Source: JAJEFO01 sp022819605
GTDB taxonomy: Bacteria > Pseudomonadota > Alphaproteobacteria > Rhodobacterales > Rhodobacteraceae
Direction of reading: 5' to 3'
DNA length: 64,000 nt
NCBI GenBank assembly: GCA_965221545.1
Contig: OZ244901.1
Coordinates: 3,906,001 to 3,970,000, forward strand
Below the pieces are notes generated by a model. That model was not told the DNA's origin. It saw only the letters and a list, made by a program, of their open reading frames with translations, and made no database searches. Made by a program: the position numbers and the translations under genes. How positions within the stretch are numbered: the first letter of the stretch is position 1; each line of letters starts with the position of its first letter. Of this stretch, positions 33,384 through 42,777 are shown in pieces.

Positions 33384-36095
33384 ATGCACAAGCAAGGCAT
33401 CGAAGGATTCCCATACTATCTGGGCATCCGGTCGCTTGGCGAGATCGCGACGCGCGAGGATCGCGTTTGCGTTCTGAACATTCTCGGCGGCGAGTCCCGG
33501 CAGGTCACGCCGACCAGCCATGCGTTTTCCGGCGGCAACGTCGTGTTCGGCACCTCGCCCGGTCGTGCGGGCAGCACCTTGAAGACGCCTGTCGGCGACA
33601 TTCCCGTGTTCAACAACGTGCGCGAAGGGCTGGATGCCGGGCATGCCTTCAATGCCGGCGTCGTCTACCTGCCGCCTTCGGGCGTACGCGACGGGGTTGC
33701 CGAACTCATCCGGGTCAACGAGCATCTCGCCAGGATCGTCATCATCACCGAAAAGATCGCAGTCCACGATGCGCGTGAAATCCGCGCCATGGCGCAGGCG
33801 AACGGGGTCGACATCGTCGGTGGAAACTGTCTTGGCGTCGCGGACAGCTGGAACCGTGTCCGGATCGGTGGAGCGCTTGGCGGGGATCACCCCGAGGAGT
33901 CGCTCCTGAAGGGTTCGATCTCGATCTTTTCGAACTCCGGCGGATTCACCACCACAATCGCCCAATATCTCGCCACGGAAGGCTGGGGCACGACAACGCT
34001 GATCTCATCGGGAAAGGACGTCTACATTCACTATTCCGCACGCGACTTCGCACATGCGCTGAAAGCTGACGACAGGACCAAGGCAGCCGTGCTCTACGTG
34101 GAGCCCGGCGGCTACTACGAGCGCGGCGTGGATTTCGGAAAACCCGTCGTCGCATGTGTTGTCGGGCGCTGGAAATCAAGGCTGACCCGTGCGGTCGGGC
34201 ACGCCGGCGCGATGGCCGGCAGTGGTGACAGCGCCGAGGACAAGGAAAGCTGGTTTGTCGAGGCGTTCGGAGTCGACGGACTCTACACGCCGCGCAATCC
34301 GGTTGTCTCGAAGAAGGGCGCCGTCGTCACGAACATCGCTGACATCCCGGCAGCCCTCACCGCCGTGATGAAACTCTCCGGGGTCGATCCCGACTTTGAC
34401 TCGACGGGCAGCCTGTCCCTGAAGCCCTGGCTCGCGAATGACAGGGGCCTTGCGTTGCCGGCCAATCTCGCGCTGCCGCCCGTTCGTGCCGCAGCGCCTT
34501 ACGACGGGCAGATCGAAGGGCTCAAGGACCAGGTCGGAGCGGTCGTTGCGCGCCAGAACATGAAGGACAAGTCTGGAGCGTCGGTGATGGATCCGAAGAC
34601 CCAAGTGACCAGCGTGCACGGACATTCCGTGCTCGATCTGGCACTTGAGCCGATCGAGGCGAACTTCGCGTTGCCACTTGTCCACGAGATTGCGACGGAG
34701 AACGACCGCGCGTTGCTGGATGTTGCTGTCGCAGCCGAGGTCAACCTTGTCGGTGACCCGATCCTGGTGGCGTGTGACGCAGCTCGGGAAGCCGGAAACG
34801 CGCCAAATGCCGTGATGGCCGCAGCGGCGGCCATCGTCGGGCCGAACAGGATCGAACGGGCGCTGAACAGCACGGACGCTCTGATCGAGCTGTTTTGCCA
34901 TTCGGGGCTTCTGGACGGATCAGACGAAACGTTCGACACAAGTGCCTTCGCCATCGACGAAGTATCCCGCGCTCTGTTTCTGGCCGGACCCGGGGACGCA
35001 GACGATCCCCGGCCAGAGGCCATGCTTGCGGCGGTGAGGGCCCGTGGTGGAAAGTCGGCATTCCTGAAATTCCTGGAAACGCTCGACGAACCCCTGAATC
35101 GAGATGCCATCCTCGCCGCCATCGCCCTGACGATCTCCTGGGGACCGCTTATGCGCAAGCGGATCACCAGGCTGACCGCACGGACCTTGCCGTGGTACCT
35201 TCGGCTCTACGGCGTCATGGTCGGCGCGACGATCCCCGGCGAACACCACAAGCCAGGTTCTCTCTGCGGCATTCCCCGCGAAGAGCGCTTCTCGACGTGG
35301 ACCATGGCGGATCTTTGCTTCTTGGCCGTCACCGGCAAGAAACCGACTGCCGGGGAGGCCCTGCCGCTGCAAGTTCTTGTTGGCCTGCTCATCTCGAACG
35401 GCCCCGGCTCGATCTCGGCCCAGGGCGCAAAGGGCGCCGTTGCTGCGGACGGACCGCAGACTCCGCAGCGCGTCCAGGTCAACAAGGCGATGCTGGGGTT
35501 TCTCAGCCATTGCGGCTACAGCCACGGCGGCAATGGATTTGAAGGCATGGCCTTCCTATTGGAACAGTTCGCAGGCAAGGGCCTGACGGATCCGTCCGAC
35601 CCGAACCATGGGCTTGACCTGAAGCGAATGGCTCGTGACTTCGCGGCCGAATACAAGCGCGAGAAGGCCCGCGCGAAAGACATCGGCGCGGAGGTGCGGG
35701 CGCTGCCCGGAGTCCACCACCCCGTTTTCAAGGGACAGCCTGTCAATTTCGACCCGCGCGAGCGGTATGTCGCCGAATTCCTCGAGAAGCGTGGCGACTA
35801 CAACGTCTTCCACGCCTTCTATTGCGAGCTTGTGAAGGCGCTCTACGATACCGGCGTCAGCCGCTACGTGTTCTGCGTCAATGTCGATGCCGTCATTGCT
35901 GCGCTTCTTCTTGCACTGCTCTGGAAGGACTTCCGGTCCGGATCTCTCACGAGGCGCGATCTCGAAAATGCGGCATTCACCGTGTTTCTCTATGGGCGCG
36001 TGATCGGTTCAGCGGCAGAGATAGACGATCACCTGAACCGGGGGCGGAACATGGACACGCGCACGCCCGCTTCGGCCTGCGCTCATGTCGTCTGA
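33384..36095 (+). CDS. ATP-citrate-lyase-like large subunit with CoA-ligase and citrate-synthase-like parts
   Basis: 903 residues, much longer than the usual AclB (about 600). Residues 1–330 are a succinyl-CoA-synthetase-alpha-like CoA ligase: GGNCLG (146–151), FSNSGGFTTTIAQYL, and GHAGA (272–276) with His273 as the phosphohistidine. From about 430 two stretches resemble the citrate synthase superfamily, a degenerate one near 430–510 and a fuller one from about 640 to 880. In the latter the ACLY segment with DHGP reads SNGP (671–674), so one catalytic His appears to be Asn, while GVHHPV (776–781) and NVDA (833–836) keep the other His and the Asp. Ligation looks functional; C–C cleavage is uncertain. 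Confidence 0.8.
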   Translation: MHKQGIEGFPYYLGIRSLGEIATREDRVCVLNILGGESRQVTPTSHAFSGGNVVFGTSPGRAGSTLKTPVGDIPVFNNVREGLDAGHAFNAGVVYLPPSGVRDGVAELIRVNEHLARIVIITEKIAVHDAREIRAMAQANGVDIVGGNCLGVADSWNRVRIGGALGGDHPEESLLKGSISIFSNSGGFTTTIAQYLATEGWGTTTLISSGKDVYIHYSARDFAHALKADDRTKAAVLYVEPGGYYERGVDFGKPVVACVVGRWKSRLTRAVGHAGAMAGSGDSAEDKESWFVEAFGVDGLYTPRNPVVSKKGAVVTNIADIPAALTAVMKLSGVDPDFDSTGSLSLKPWLANDRGLALPANLALPPVRAAAPYDGQIEGLKDQVGAVVARQNMKDKSGASVMDPKTQVTSVHGHSVLDLALEPIEANFALPLVHEIATENDRALLDVAVAAEVNLVGDPILVACDAAREAGNAPNAVMAAAAAIVGPNRIERALNSTDALIELFCHSGLLDGSDETFDTSAFAIDEVSRALFLAGPGDADDPRPEAMLAAVRARGGKSAFLKFLETLDEPLNRDAILAAIALTISWGPLMRKRITRLTARTLPWYLRLYGVMVGATIPGEHHKPGSLCGIPREERFSTWTMADLCFLAVTGKKPTAGEALPLQVLVGLLISNGPGSISAQGAKGAVAADGPQTPQRVQVNKAMLGFLSHCGYSHGGNGFEGMAFLLEQFAGKGLTDPSDPNHGLDLKRMARDFAAEYKREKARAKDIGAEVRALPGVHHPVFKGQPVNFDPRERYVAEFLEKRGDYNVFHAFYCELVKALYDTGVSRYVFCVNVDAVIAALLLALLWKDFRSGSLTRRDLENAAFTVFLYGRVIGSAAEIDDHLNRGRNMDTRTPASACAHVV

Positions 36096-36423
36096 AGCTG
36101 GACCCTCGGCAAAACACATGGTCATCCTCGCCGCAGCGAGATCGGCCGACACCATGCAGACGCTGGACGTCCTTGGTGGCCGGCTGTTGCCTCGGATGGC
36201 GCCCTGGCCGCCTGAACATCGGCGGCACTCACGTCGGCGTGCCGGTCTTCGCCGTCGACGTCGTGAGTTTTCGTCGGCCTGCAGGCATCGGCGACGACGT
36301 CAATTTCGGCGCTCGGCCGTGAACCGGGCGGACCGGCCCGCCGATCAGGATCCAGAAGGTGCATTCACGTTCATCGCACCAGGCGCAATGCGCAAGCCAG
36401 GACCAGTGGCCCGATTGGCGGGC
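36096..36423. other. Gap between the lyase-like operon and the sensor operon
   Basis: 328 bases between a plus-strand gene end and a minus-strand gene end. Short frames exist but none is convincing, and I see no strong terminator hairpin. Confidence 0.4.
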
Positions 36424-37491
36424 TCAATCCTTTGGGAATGCTGCCCGCCAACGCGAAATGAACTCTCTTCGCTTGTGCTGGTCCAATCCGACCAGCAACG
36501 CGACCGAGAGCGGAATCGGCCGCAGGCTGACCTCCGGGTTTTCGGGCAGTCGCATCGCGGCATGCACGCTCTCGCTGGTATCAACGATCAAGTTGGCCGA
36601 TCGCAAGGCAGACCGACCGGGCTCGGAAAGAAGAAAGTCAATGAACTCCCCCGCCAGCTCCGGCTTCGCCGCGTGCCGGGGGATCAGCGCGGCACGGGCC
36701 AGAACCAGCGTGTAGTCGTCGGGAGCGACGACGACGATGTCCGGATTCCTGTCCGCACGGGCAAGTGCATAGGAACCCAGTACATTGTAGGCAATCAGGT
36801 ATTTGCCGCTGGCGACACCGTCGATGATCGCGGCAGAACAGCAAGTTGCGACGGCGCCGCTCCGGCCGAAAGTCTCAATGAGACGGCCAAATGTCGTGGC
36901 CTGTTGCGAGTCGGCAAAGGCGAACAGATAGCCCAGTCCCGACACCTCGATGTCGTAGGTCGCGACACGCCCGCGAAACGCGCTGTCGTCGGTTCGCAGC
37001 AGGTCGATCAAGTCGAAACGGGATCGTGGCGCCAAGGCATCGCCGATCATGTTCCTGTTGTACACGATGACCGCTGGCTCCCATGTCATTCCGAACACCT
37101 CGTCGCGCCAGTTTGAAACCGGTGCCAGCGCTGCCGTTTCATCGGATCGATGGGCAGCGGCGCAGCCGTCGTTCGCGAGCTTTACCTGCTGGTCGATCGA
37201 CGAACTGATCACGAGGTCCGCAGCCGCGTTTCCGGACCGGCAATCCGCGTCGGTCGCCAGGTAGAGATCGTTCGACCCCCACTGTTCGTACTCGATCCGC
37301 ACGCGGTCGGAGTGACCCAGGAACATCTCGATGACCGGTTCGAAGAGAGCGATGTCGGTCGTGCCGCGCACAGTCAGCCGCAGGTCGGCCTGCGCTGGAC
37401 CGTAGGACCTGGCCGCTTCTGGGGCCGGCTCGCAAACTGCGGTGCCTCCCAACAGGACCAGGCTCAGCAGCACTCCGCCGAAACACCTCAT
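36424..37491 (-). CDS. Periplasmic substrate-binding protein of a three-component sensor
   Basis: 355 residues with a signal peptide (hydrophobic MRCFGGVLLSLVLLGGTAVC). The fold is a type II periplasmic-binding protein of the iron/phosphonate group (VRGTTDIALFEPVIEMFL, AADLVISSSIDQQVKLAND, TWEPAVIVYNRNMI, EFIDFLLSEPGRSAL). No permease or ATPase accompanies it. Its start overlaps the kinase stop by four bases, so it is probably a sensory receptor feeding the kinase, as PgtC does for PgtB. Confidence 0.8.
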   Translation of the reverse strand: MRCFGGVLLSLVLLGGTAVCEPAPEAARSYGPAQADLRLTVRGTTDIALFEPVIEMFLGHSDRVRIEYEQWGSNDLYLATDADCRSGNAAADLVISSSIDQQVKLANDGCAAAHRSDETAALAPVSNWRDEVFGMTWEPAVIVYNRNMIGDALAPRSRFDLIDLLRTDDSAFRGRVATYDIEVSGLGYLFAFADSQQATTFGRLIETFGRSGAVATCCSAAIIDGVASGKYLIAYNVLGSYALARADRNPDIVVVAPDDYTLVLARAALIPRHAAKPELAGEFIDFLLSEPGRSALRSANLIVDTSESVHAAMRLPENPEVSLRPIPLSVALLVGLDQHKRREFISRWRAAFPKD

Positions 37492-38876
37492 TCCGCGACC
37501 TCCGGAAGCAATGGCAGCTCCAGGAACACCTCAAACGCCGTTTCGGAAGGCCGTTCGATTCTCATCTGCCCTCCGTGCGCCTCGGATACGGCGTTCACGA
37601 TGGCCAGGCCCAGGCCAGCGCCCTTTGCGGAAACCCCGGCGTTCTTGGCGAACCGCGATCCCGCGGTCTGCCACATCGCCTCCGGAAACCCTGCCCCGCC
37701 GTCGCGAACGCCCATGCGCGCGCGTCCTCCCTGTCCCAGGACAAAGACCGTGATCGGAGGCTTGCCGTGCTTCAGCGAATTGTTGATCAGGTTCTTGCAG
37801 GCTTCGGCCAGCGACAGGCTGTCACCGTCGCAGTTCACCGGTGCCTCGGGCAGCGCAAGGCGGATGGCCCGGTCGACGTCAGGCATGGATTGATCCGTCT
37901 GGTCGACCGCCTCGGCAGCAACGGTTCGCAGGTCCACTGTCTCCAGATCAACCGTGTCGGCGCGATGAATGATCAGGGCATGACTGAGCAGCTGGTCTGT
38001 GAGACGACTGAGATTCCGAGATCTTTCGTGGATTCTCCCGACGATTCTGAGGGTCCTTTCATGGTCCGTTTCCTCCGCGGCAAGCTCCGCCTGGGCCCGA
38101 AGCGCTGCAATTGGCGTCCGGAGCTGGTGAGAGGCGTCAGCGATCAGCGTCCGCATCACATGGAGTTGCCGATCGATGCGGGCGATGAATCGGTTCAATG
38201 CATGCACCAGGCTGCTGATTTCCTGGGGAACGTTGATGTCCACGGGTGTCAGGTCCTTGCTGGACCGTGCAGCGATGTCGCGCTCGATGCGTTGCAGAGG
38301 TCTCAAGGCGGACTGGACCGCAAGCGCCGCCAGCGCTGACATCACGACGCCGATTGCCGCGACCGCGATCAGCGCGTTTTGCGTGATCTGCTGCGCAAGC
38401 TCGCGCCGGGCCTCGGTGGTCTGGCCGATGATCACGTCGACCGACCCAAGAAACGACCGCTCGGCAAACTGGCGGGTGACACGCACGAACCGCGCAGGCT
38501 CGCCGGCGAAACTGTCGGTGAAATAGATGCCGTCCCCGTCTCGAGGCAACAGGATGTCGTAGCCGGTGATCAGAGCGCCGTCATCGCCGAACACGCCATA
38601 GACGACGCGGTCGCGCGGGGCGAGCGACAAGAGCTCGAATGCGGAGACGGGGATGTCGACGCTGACCTGTCCGTCGCGAAGCGTGAGGGCGCCGGCAATC
38701 TGGTTCGCCGCACCGACGAGGAGACGGTCGAACGACCGCTGCGCGGCGTCCCGGCCGTATGCAAACGCGGCGTAGGCGACGGCCACGCATCCAATTGCGA
38801 GAATCAGGATGATTCCGGCCGCCAGCCGAAACCGCAAGGAACTGGCATGCCGCGAACGCACCGCAAGGTCAGTCAT
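37488..38876 (-). CDS. TctE-like sensor histidine kinase
   Basis: 462 residues in the inner membrane. One helix near residues 17–40, a periplasmic 2CSK_N-type sensor region, a second helix near 165–190, HAMP, then the dimerisation domain DASHQLRTPIAALRA with phospho-acceptor His250, and HATPase motifs N (CKNLINNSLKHG), G1 (DGGAGFP) and G2 (GAGLGLAIVNAV). The start at 38876 lies within the response-regulator gene (8-base overlap). Relatives (TctE) sense tricarboxylates. Confidence 0.9.
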   Translation of the reverse strand: MTDLAVRSRHASSLRFRLAAGIILILAIGCVAVAYAAFAYGRDAAQRSFDRLLVGAANQIAGALTLRDGQVSVDIPVSAFELLSLAPRDRVVYGVFGDDGALITGYDILLPRDGDGIYFTDSFAGEPARFVRVTRQFAERSFLGSVDVIIGQTTEARRELAQQITQNALIAVAAIGVVMSALAALAVQSALRPLQRIERDIAARSSKDLTPVDINVPQEISSLVHALNRFIARIDRQLHVMRTLIADASHQLRTPIAALRAQAELAAEETDHERTLRIVGRIHERSRNLSRLTDQLLSHALIIHRADTVDLETVDLRTVAAEAVDQTDQSMPDVDRAIRLALPEAPVNCDGDSLSLAEACKNLINNSLKHGKPPITVFVLGQGGRARMGVRDGGAGFPEAMWQTAGSRFAKNAGVSAKGAGLGLAIVNAVSEAHGGQMRIERPSETAFEVFLELPLLPEVAE

Positions 38877-39540
38877 CGCTGACCAACTGATATCCGAGCC
38901 CGCGCAATGTCTTGATGGCAACCCGGCTTTCGCAGAGCTTCCTTCGCAAGCGGCCAATGTACAGTTCGACCGCGTTCAGGTTCACGTCCTCGTCGTTGAA
39001 CGAAAACATGCATTCGAAGATCCTCTCCTTCGGCACCACTCGCTCGCGATTGATCAGGAGAATCTCCAGCAGGTTGAACTCACGTCGAGCAAGCGTGACG
39101 GGGTTGCCCGAGACCTCAACCGTGAGGCCTGCCGGATCGAACCTGATGTCGCCGAACTCGATGATGCCTGAGCGGTCCGCGTCCTGGCGGCGCAGCAAGG
39201 CACGAACGCGCGCGTGCAGTTCGCGCAAGTCAAAGGGCTTCACCAGGTAGTCGTCCGCGCCCTTGTCCAAGACCGCAACCCGGTCTTCGATTTCGGACCG
39301 GGCGGTCAGCATCAGGATCGGTGTTCGGCTGCCTCTGTCGCGCGCGGACCGGAGGACTTCGGTCCCAAGTCCGTCCGGCAGGCCGATATCCAGAAGCATG
39401 ACGTCGTATTCTTGAACCGCGATGGCACATTGTGCCTCGTCGACGGATGTCACGTGGTCAATCGCATCGCCCCGCCGCTCAAAGCTGGCAACGATAGCGT
39501 CTGCGACGTCTTCCGTGTCCTCGACCAATAGCAGCCGCAT
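38869..39540 (-). CDS. OmpR-family response regulator, TctD-like
   Basis: 223 residues. The receiver domain has the acidic VEDTED pocket, phospho-acceptor Asp51 in MLLDIGLPDG, and the lysine of YLVKPFD. The C-terminal winged helix contains LARREFNLLEILLINRERVV and the recognition region VELYIGRLRRKL. First gene of the three-gene sensor operon. It is the best candidate for binding the 11-bp-period direct repeats upstream of the lyase-like operon and of tctC. Confidence 0.92.
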   Translation of the reverse strand: MRLLLVEDTEDVADAIVASFERRGDAIDHVTSVDEAQCAIAVQEYDVMLLDIGLPDGLGTEVLRSARDRGSRTPILMLTARSEIEDRVAVLDKGADDYLVKPFDLRELHARVRALLRRQDADRSGIIEFGDIRFDPAGLTVEVSGNPVTLARREFNLLEILLINRERVVPKERIFECMFSFNDEDVNLNAVELYIGRLRRKLCESRVAIKTLRGLGYQLVSDD

Positions 39541-39835
39541 GTTTGCGACAATCCTTCCGATCTCCAGCGAGTCCCTTGGGAGACCGACGTCAGCGTGAAC
39601 GTGACCGTTGAAAATCCAGCCCCGATCCTGGAATCCGACCCGGCTTGAACCGCTCGAGTTGACAGGGAAGGTCCGGCGTCATTCACCCCGGACGCCATCG
39701 GACCTGTCAGGCGGGAGACATTCCTGTCCCTGTCGAAACCCCTTGAGCGATCCGTTCGCCTGGGAGCAATTCCAGGAAAGGGGCCTTCGCGCCGGCACGC
39801 CGGACATGCGTCCCGAACGCTCTCCGGAGCCAGGC

Positions 39836-41371
39836 TCACACGTTGTTGGGTCCGAAGTCCATGTACGGCAAGACGTAGGGCTGCCAGTCGAGATCCTTCT
39901 TCTTCCCGTAGAGCCAGACTTCCTGGAACAGCACGATGCCCATGGGATCCGCCGTTTCCCACTCCGCCATCATCGCCGAGGACGCGGCCCGGCGGACCGC
40001 CTTGTCCGGCTCGTTTTCCAGGATGATCCCGTTGGCGTTGAACGTGTCGTTCACCCAGCCCCAGCCGCGGCCTTTCATGACCGATGGCTTGAACAGGCGC
40101 CAGAGGATCGTTGCCGGATCCTGCCAGACCATTGTCGCGGACATGTTCCTGATCGAATGGTGGCCGCGCGTGATCTGCTTCCAGTTTTCCCGGATCTGAA
40201 GGTCGACGTTGATCCCGACAGCCTTCCACATTTCGCGCAGTACTTCGGCTACGGCCACCTCGGTGTCGATGACGTTCGGCAAGAGCGGATAGTCGATGAC
40301 CTCGCCATTGTAGCCGGACTTGGCAAGCTCCGCTTTTGCCTGCTCCGGATCATATGTCGGCACGGGGTAATCTGCATCGAAGGTGTCGCCGAAACTCGGA
40401 AGCTGCAGCCCGTTCGGCACGTTCGCCCGCCCGCCGAACAGTGCATCCACCAGCAACTGCCGGTCGACCGCAAGGCTCAGGGCACGCCGGAAGTGCACGT
40501 TCTTCATCATCGGATGGGCAAAGTCTCCCTGGTTGAAGATGAGGATCCGAAGTTTCGCCCCGGGTCCGCCGACGACCTCGATGTCGTCATAGCCGTCGAT
40601 CGTCGTGATCTGGTCGACCGGAACGACGGTGATGACATCGAAGTCCCCGGAGGCGAGGGCAGCGATCCTGCCGGCGACTTCGGGCACTTCCACGAAAGTG
40701 AGCGACTGCACGTTGGGCGGTCCGCCCCAGTAGTCGTCAAAGGCCTCCAGGATAAACCGGTCGGTGTTGAGATCGGCCACGCGGAACGGCCCGGTGCCGA
40801 TCGGCATCAGCGCCCATTCACCGTAACTCGGAGCGTCACGGTAGGCGCGCCTGTTGACGATTTCGCTGCTCCACATGGCGAACCGCTGCTCGATGATCGG
40901 GTCGACGCCATCCATCACGATCTGCACCGTGTGGTCGTCAAGAGCGTTCGCTTCAGAGACGTTGGAAAAGAACTGCGCCAGCCGCACCGGCCCGTCCCCC
41001 TCGCGGCGTTCCTTGGAGAACGAGAAGGCAACGTCTTCCGCCGTCATCTCGTCGCCGTTGTGGAACCTGACGCCCTTCCTGAGCTTGAATACGATTTCCC
41101 GGTGGCCGTCGATTTCCCATGAGGTCGCAAGTCCCGGGCCAAGCTGCATCTGGTTGTGGAAGTCGGGCTCGATCAGCTTGTCGAAGACATTGTACGAGAT
41201 CGGGACCGTGTAGTCTGCCGTGTCCCGGCCGGGGCTTATGTTCTCCGGCAATCTTTGCACTCCGACAACGATGTCGCGCCTCTCCTGGGCGCTGATCGCG
41301 CGCGGCAGCATGGTCACGCCTGCGACGGCGGCGGCGCCTTTGAGGAGTCCTCTCCTGGCAACTGTCAGCAT
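39836..41371 (-). CDS. Peptide/nickel-type ABC transporter substrate-binding protein (family 5)
   Basis: 511 residues. The N-terminus MLTVARRGLLKGAAAVAGV has an RRGLLK motif close to a Tat signal, suggesting export in folded form. The mature protein is SBP_bac_5: KLIEPDFHNQ, GLATSWEID, FKLRKGVRFHNGDEMTAEDV. GGGAGG precedes the ATG at 41371. The ATPase and two permeases lie on the other strand past the regulator. The ligand could be a peptide, opine or oligosaccharide; family 5 does not decide it. Confidence 0.9.
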   Translation of the reverse strand: MLTVARRGLLKGAAAVAGVTMLPRAISAQERRDIVVGVQRLPENISPGRDTADYTVPISYNVFDKLIEPDFHNQMQLGPGLATSWEIDGHREIVFKLRKGVRFHNGDEMTAEDVAFSFSKERREGDGPVRLAQFFSNVSEANALDDHTVQIVMDGVDPIIEQRFAMWSSEIVNRRAYRDAPSYGEWALMPIGTGPFRVADLNTDRFILEAFDDYWGGPPNVQSLTFVEVPEVAGRIAALASGDFDVITVVPVDQITTIDGYDDIEVVGGPGAKLRILIFNQGDFAHPMMKNVHFRRALSLAVDRQLLVDALFGGRANVPNGLQLPSFGDTFDADYPVPTYDPEQAKAELAKSGYNGEVIDYPLLPNVIDTEVAVAEVLREMWKAVGINVDLQIRENWKQITRGHHSIRNMSATMVWQDPATILWRLFKPSVMKGRGWGWVNDTFNANGIILENEPDKAVRRAASSAMMAEWETADPMGIVLFQEVWLYGKKKDLDWQPYVLPYMDFGPNNV

Positions 41372-41436
41372 TTCCGTGTCCTCCCATCGGTCAAGCAGCA
41401 CAGCGAATTCGATTCGCACGCATTCTATCAGACAAT

Positions 41437-41458
41437 ACAATCATTACAATATGATTGT
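41437..41458. promoter_or_regulatory. Palindromic operator candidate between the binding-protein and regulator genes
   Basis: ACAATCAT (41437–41444) and its exact complement ATGATTGT (41451–41458) flank a TACAAT spacer, in the AT-rich gap between the divergent binding-protein gene (start 41371) and the GntR/LacI-like regulator (start 41616). A related half-site ACAATAATCAT lies at 41549–41559. The symmetry and spacing suit a dimeric GntR-type regulator controlling both directions. Confidence 0.6.
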
Positions 41459-41615
41459 TCGTGCAGTACACTCGGGTAGCCTTGTAACCGGAAAAATTAA
41501 ATAAATACAGTAAGGTGAATGAATGATCACGCGAAAAGAATGTCGCATACAATAATCATAAAATGTTTGACTATGTGAACCGCCTCCGGCATGATGCCAA
41601 GCAGGGAGCGTGCCG

Positions 41616-42743
41616 ATGAAAGACATTTCCAGCAGCGCAACATTGGTGGACCGGTTGCGTGCCGAGTTCAAAACGCTTGAGGCCGGCAGCCGGGTTCCGA
41701 CCATGCGCGATGTCGCAGGTCGACATGATGTCAGCGTCTTCACCGTCCAGCGGGCCTTCGATGTCCTGAAGGAAGAAGGGCTGATACAGAGCTTCGTCGG
41801 GCGCGGATCCTTCGTGACGGGTGGAGACATCGCCCGGTCGCGCGGCCCTGGTCGGACGCGCGCGGCGCGGATCCTGATCGTGAGCCATTCGACGCCAAGC
41901 CTGCGGGGCTACAAGGTTGCCCATTCCCTGCAGACCGAACTCCTGCAGGCTGGCTGCAGAGCCATAACCGTCAGCTACAGCGACGCGATTGAACTTGGGG
42001 ATGTGTTGGGCGACGGGCGCTATGACGTGTGCGTGCTCCAGCCAAGACGTTCGATTCTCCCTGTCGAAGTCGTTGCGATGCTCAAGTCGAAGGCCAAGCA
42101 CATGATCGTTGAAGGCCGCGAGCTCGAACGCCTCGATGTCGACGTGTTCGTGCGAAACAGGGCCAAAAGCATGGCCTTGGCGCTGAATGCCTTGAGGGAA
42201 CTCGGGCATGCGAGAATCGGCTTGCTTACCGAGAGACTCGATGCTGCCGCAGGCTACGCGGCAATCGAAAACCACTTCCTGCAGAATCACGCCTCGCTGC
42301 CGGGAGACGCCGAATCATTGATTGTGCGGGCATCCGCCGACCAGGATGACAGGATCCTGGCATCGGAGATCCGCGACGCGCTGCAGAAGGACTTGGCCAA
42401 CGTCCCCGAGCTGCCCACCGGATTCATCGTGTCCGGCCGCTTCGACCCCGCGTCGATCAAGGAAGGATTTCGATCCGCCGGGTTCGAGATCCCGGCGGAC
42501 GTCAGCGTCGTGAGCCTGCGCGTGGACACCGAGTCCTACCCTGAGGACGCACGCTTTGCCGCAGTCGGGCGCACAACCGAGCACGTTGTCCGGGGCCTCG
42601 TGTCGATGATCAACTGGCGATTGTCCAATCCGAACGAACCTCCCGTGCAGGTGCTGGACAATCCAAGCCTGTTTGCCGGGTTCTCCGCAGTCCGAAATGA
42701 CGGGACTGGAGGAAAGCAGCACGCCGAAAGCGACGCCCAATGA
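41616..42743 (+). CDS. GntR-type regulator with LacI-like ligand-binding domain
   Basis: 375 residues. Residues 1–75 are a GntR winged helix: SRVPTMRDVAGRHDVSVFTV, QRAFDVLKEEGLIQSFVGRG. The remainder resembles the periplasmic-binding-like effector domain of LacI/GalR regulators (LNALRELGHARIGLLTERLD, GFIVSGRFDPASIKEGFRSAG, VSVVSLRVDTE). The GGGAG sequence seven bases upstream favours the ATG at 41616. It sits between the binding-protein gene and the ATPase/permease genes and probably controls this transporter through the palindrome at 41437. Confidence 0.88.
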   Translation: MKDISSSATLVDRLRAEFKTLEAGSRVPTMRDVAGRHDVSVFTVQRAFDVLKEEGLIQSFVGRGSFVTGGDIARSRGPGRTRAARILIVSHSTPSLRGYKVAHSLQTELLQAGCRAITVSYSDAIELGDVLGDGRYDVCVLQPRRSILPVEVVAMLKSKAKHMIVEGRELERLDVDVFVRNRAKSMALALNALRELGHARIGLLTERLDAAAGYAAIENHFLQNHASLPGDAESLIVRASADQDDRILASEIRDALQKDLANVPELPTGFIVSGRFDPASIKEGFRSAGFEIPADVSVVSLRVDTESYPEDARFAAVGRTTEHVVRGLVSMINWRLSNPNEPPVQVLDNPSLFAGFSAVRNDGTGGKQHAESDAQ

Positions 42744-42777
42744 GGAGAAGGATTCGTCGATCACGACGAGGATTGTC

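Noticed and set aside
39608..41122. 504-codon plus-strand frame opposite the binding-protein gene
   Set aside because: Shadow frame; the minus-strand SBP_bac_5 protein explains the region.
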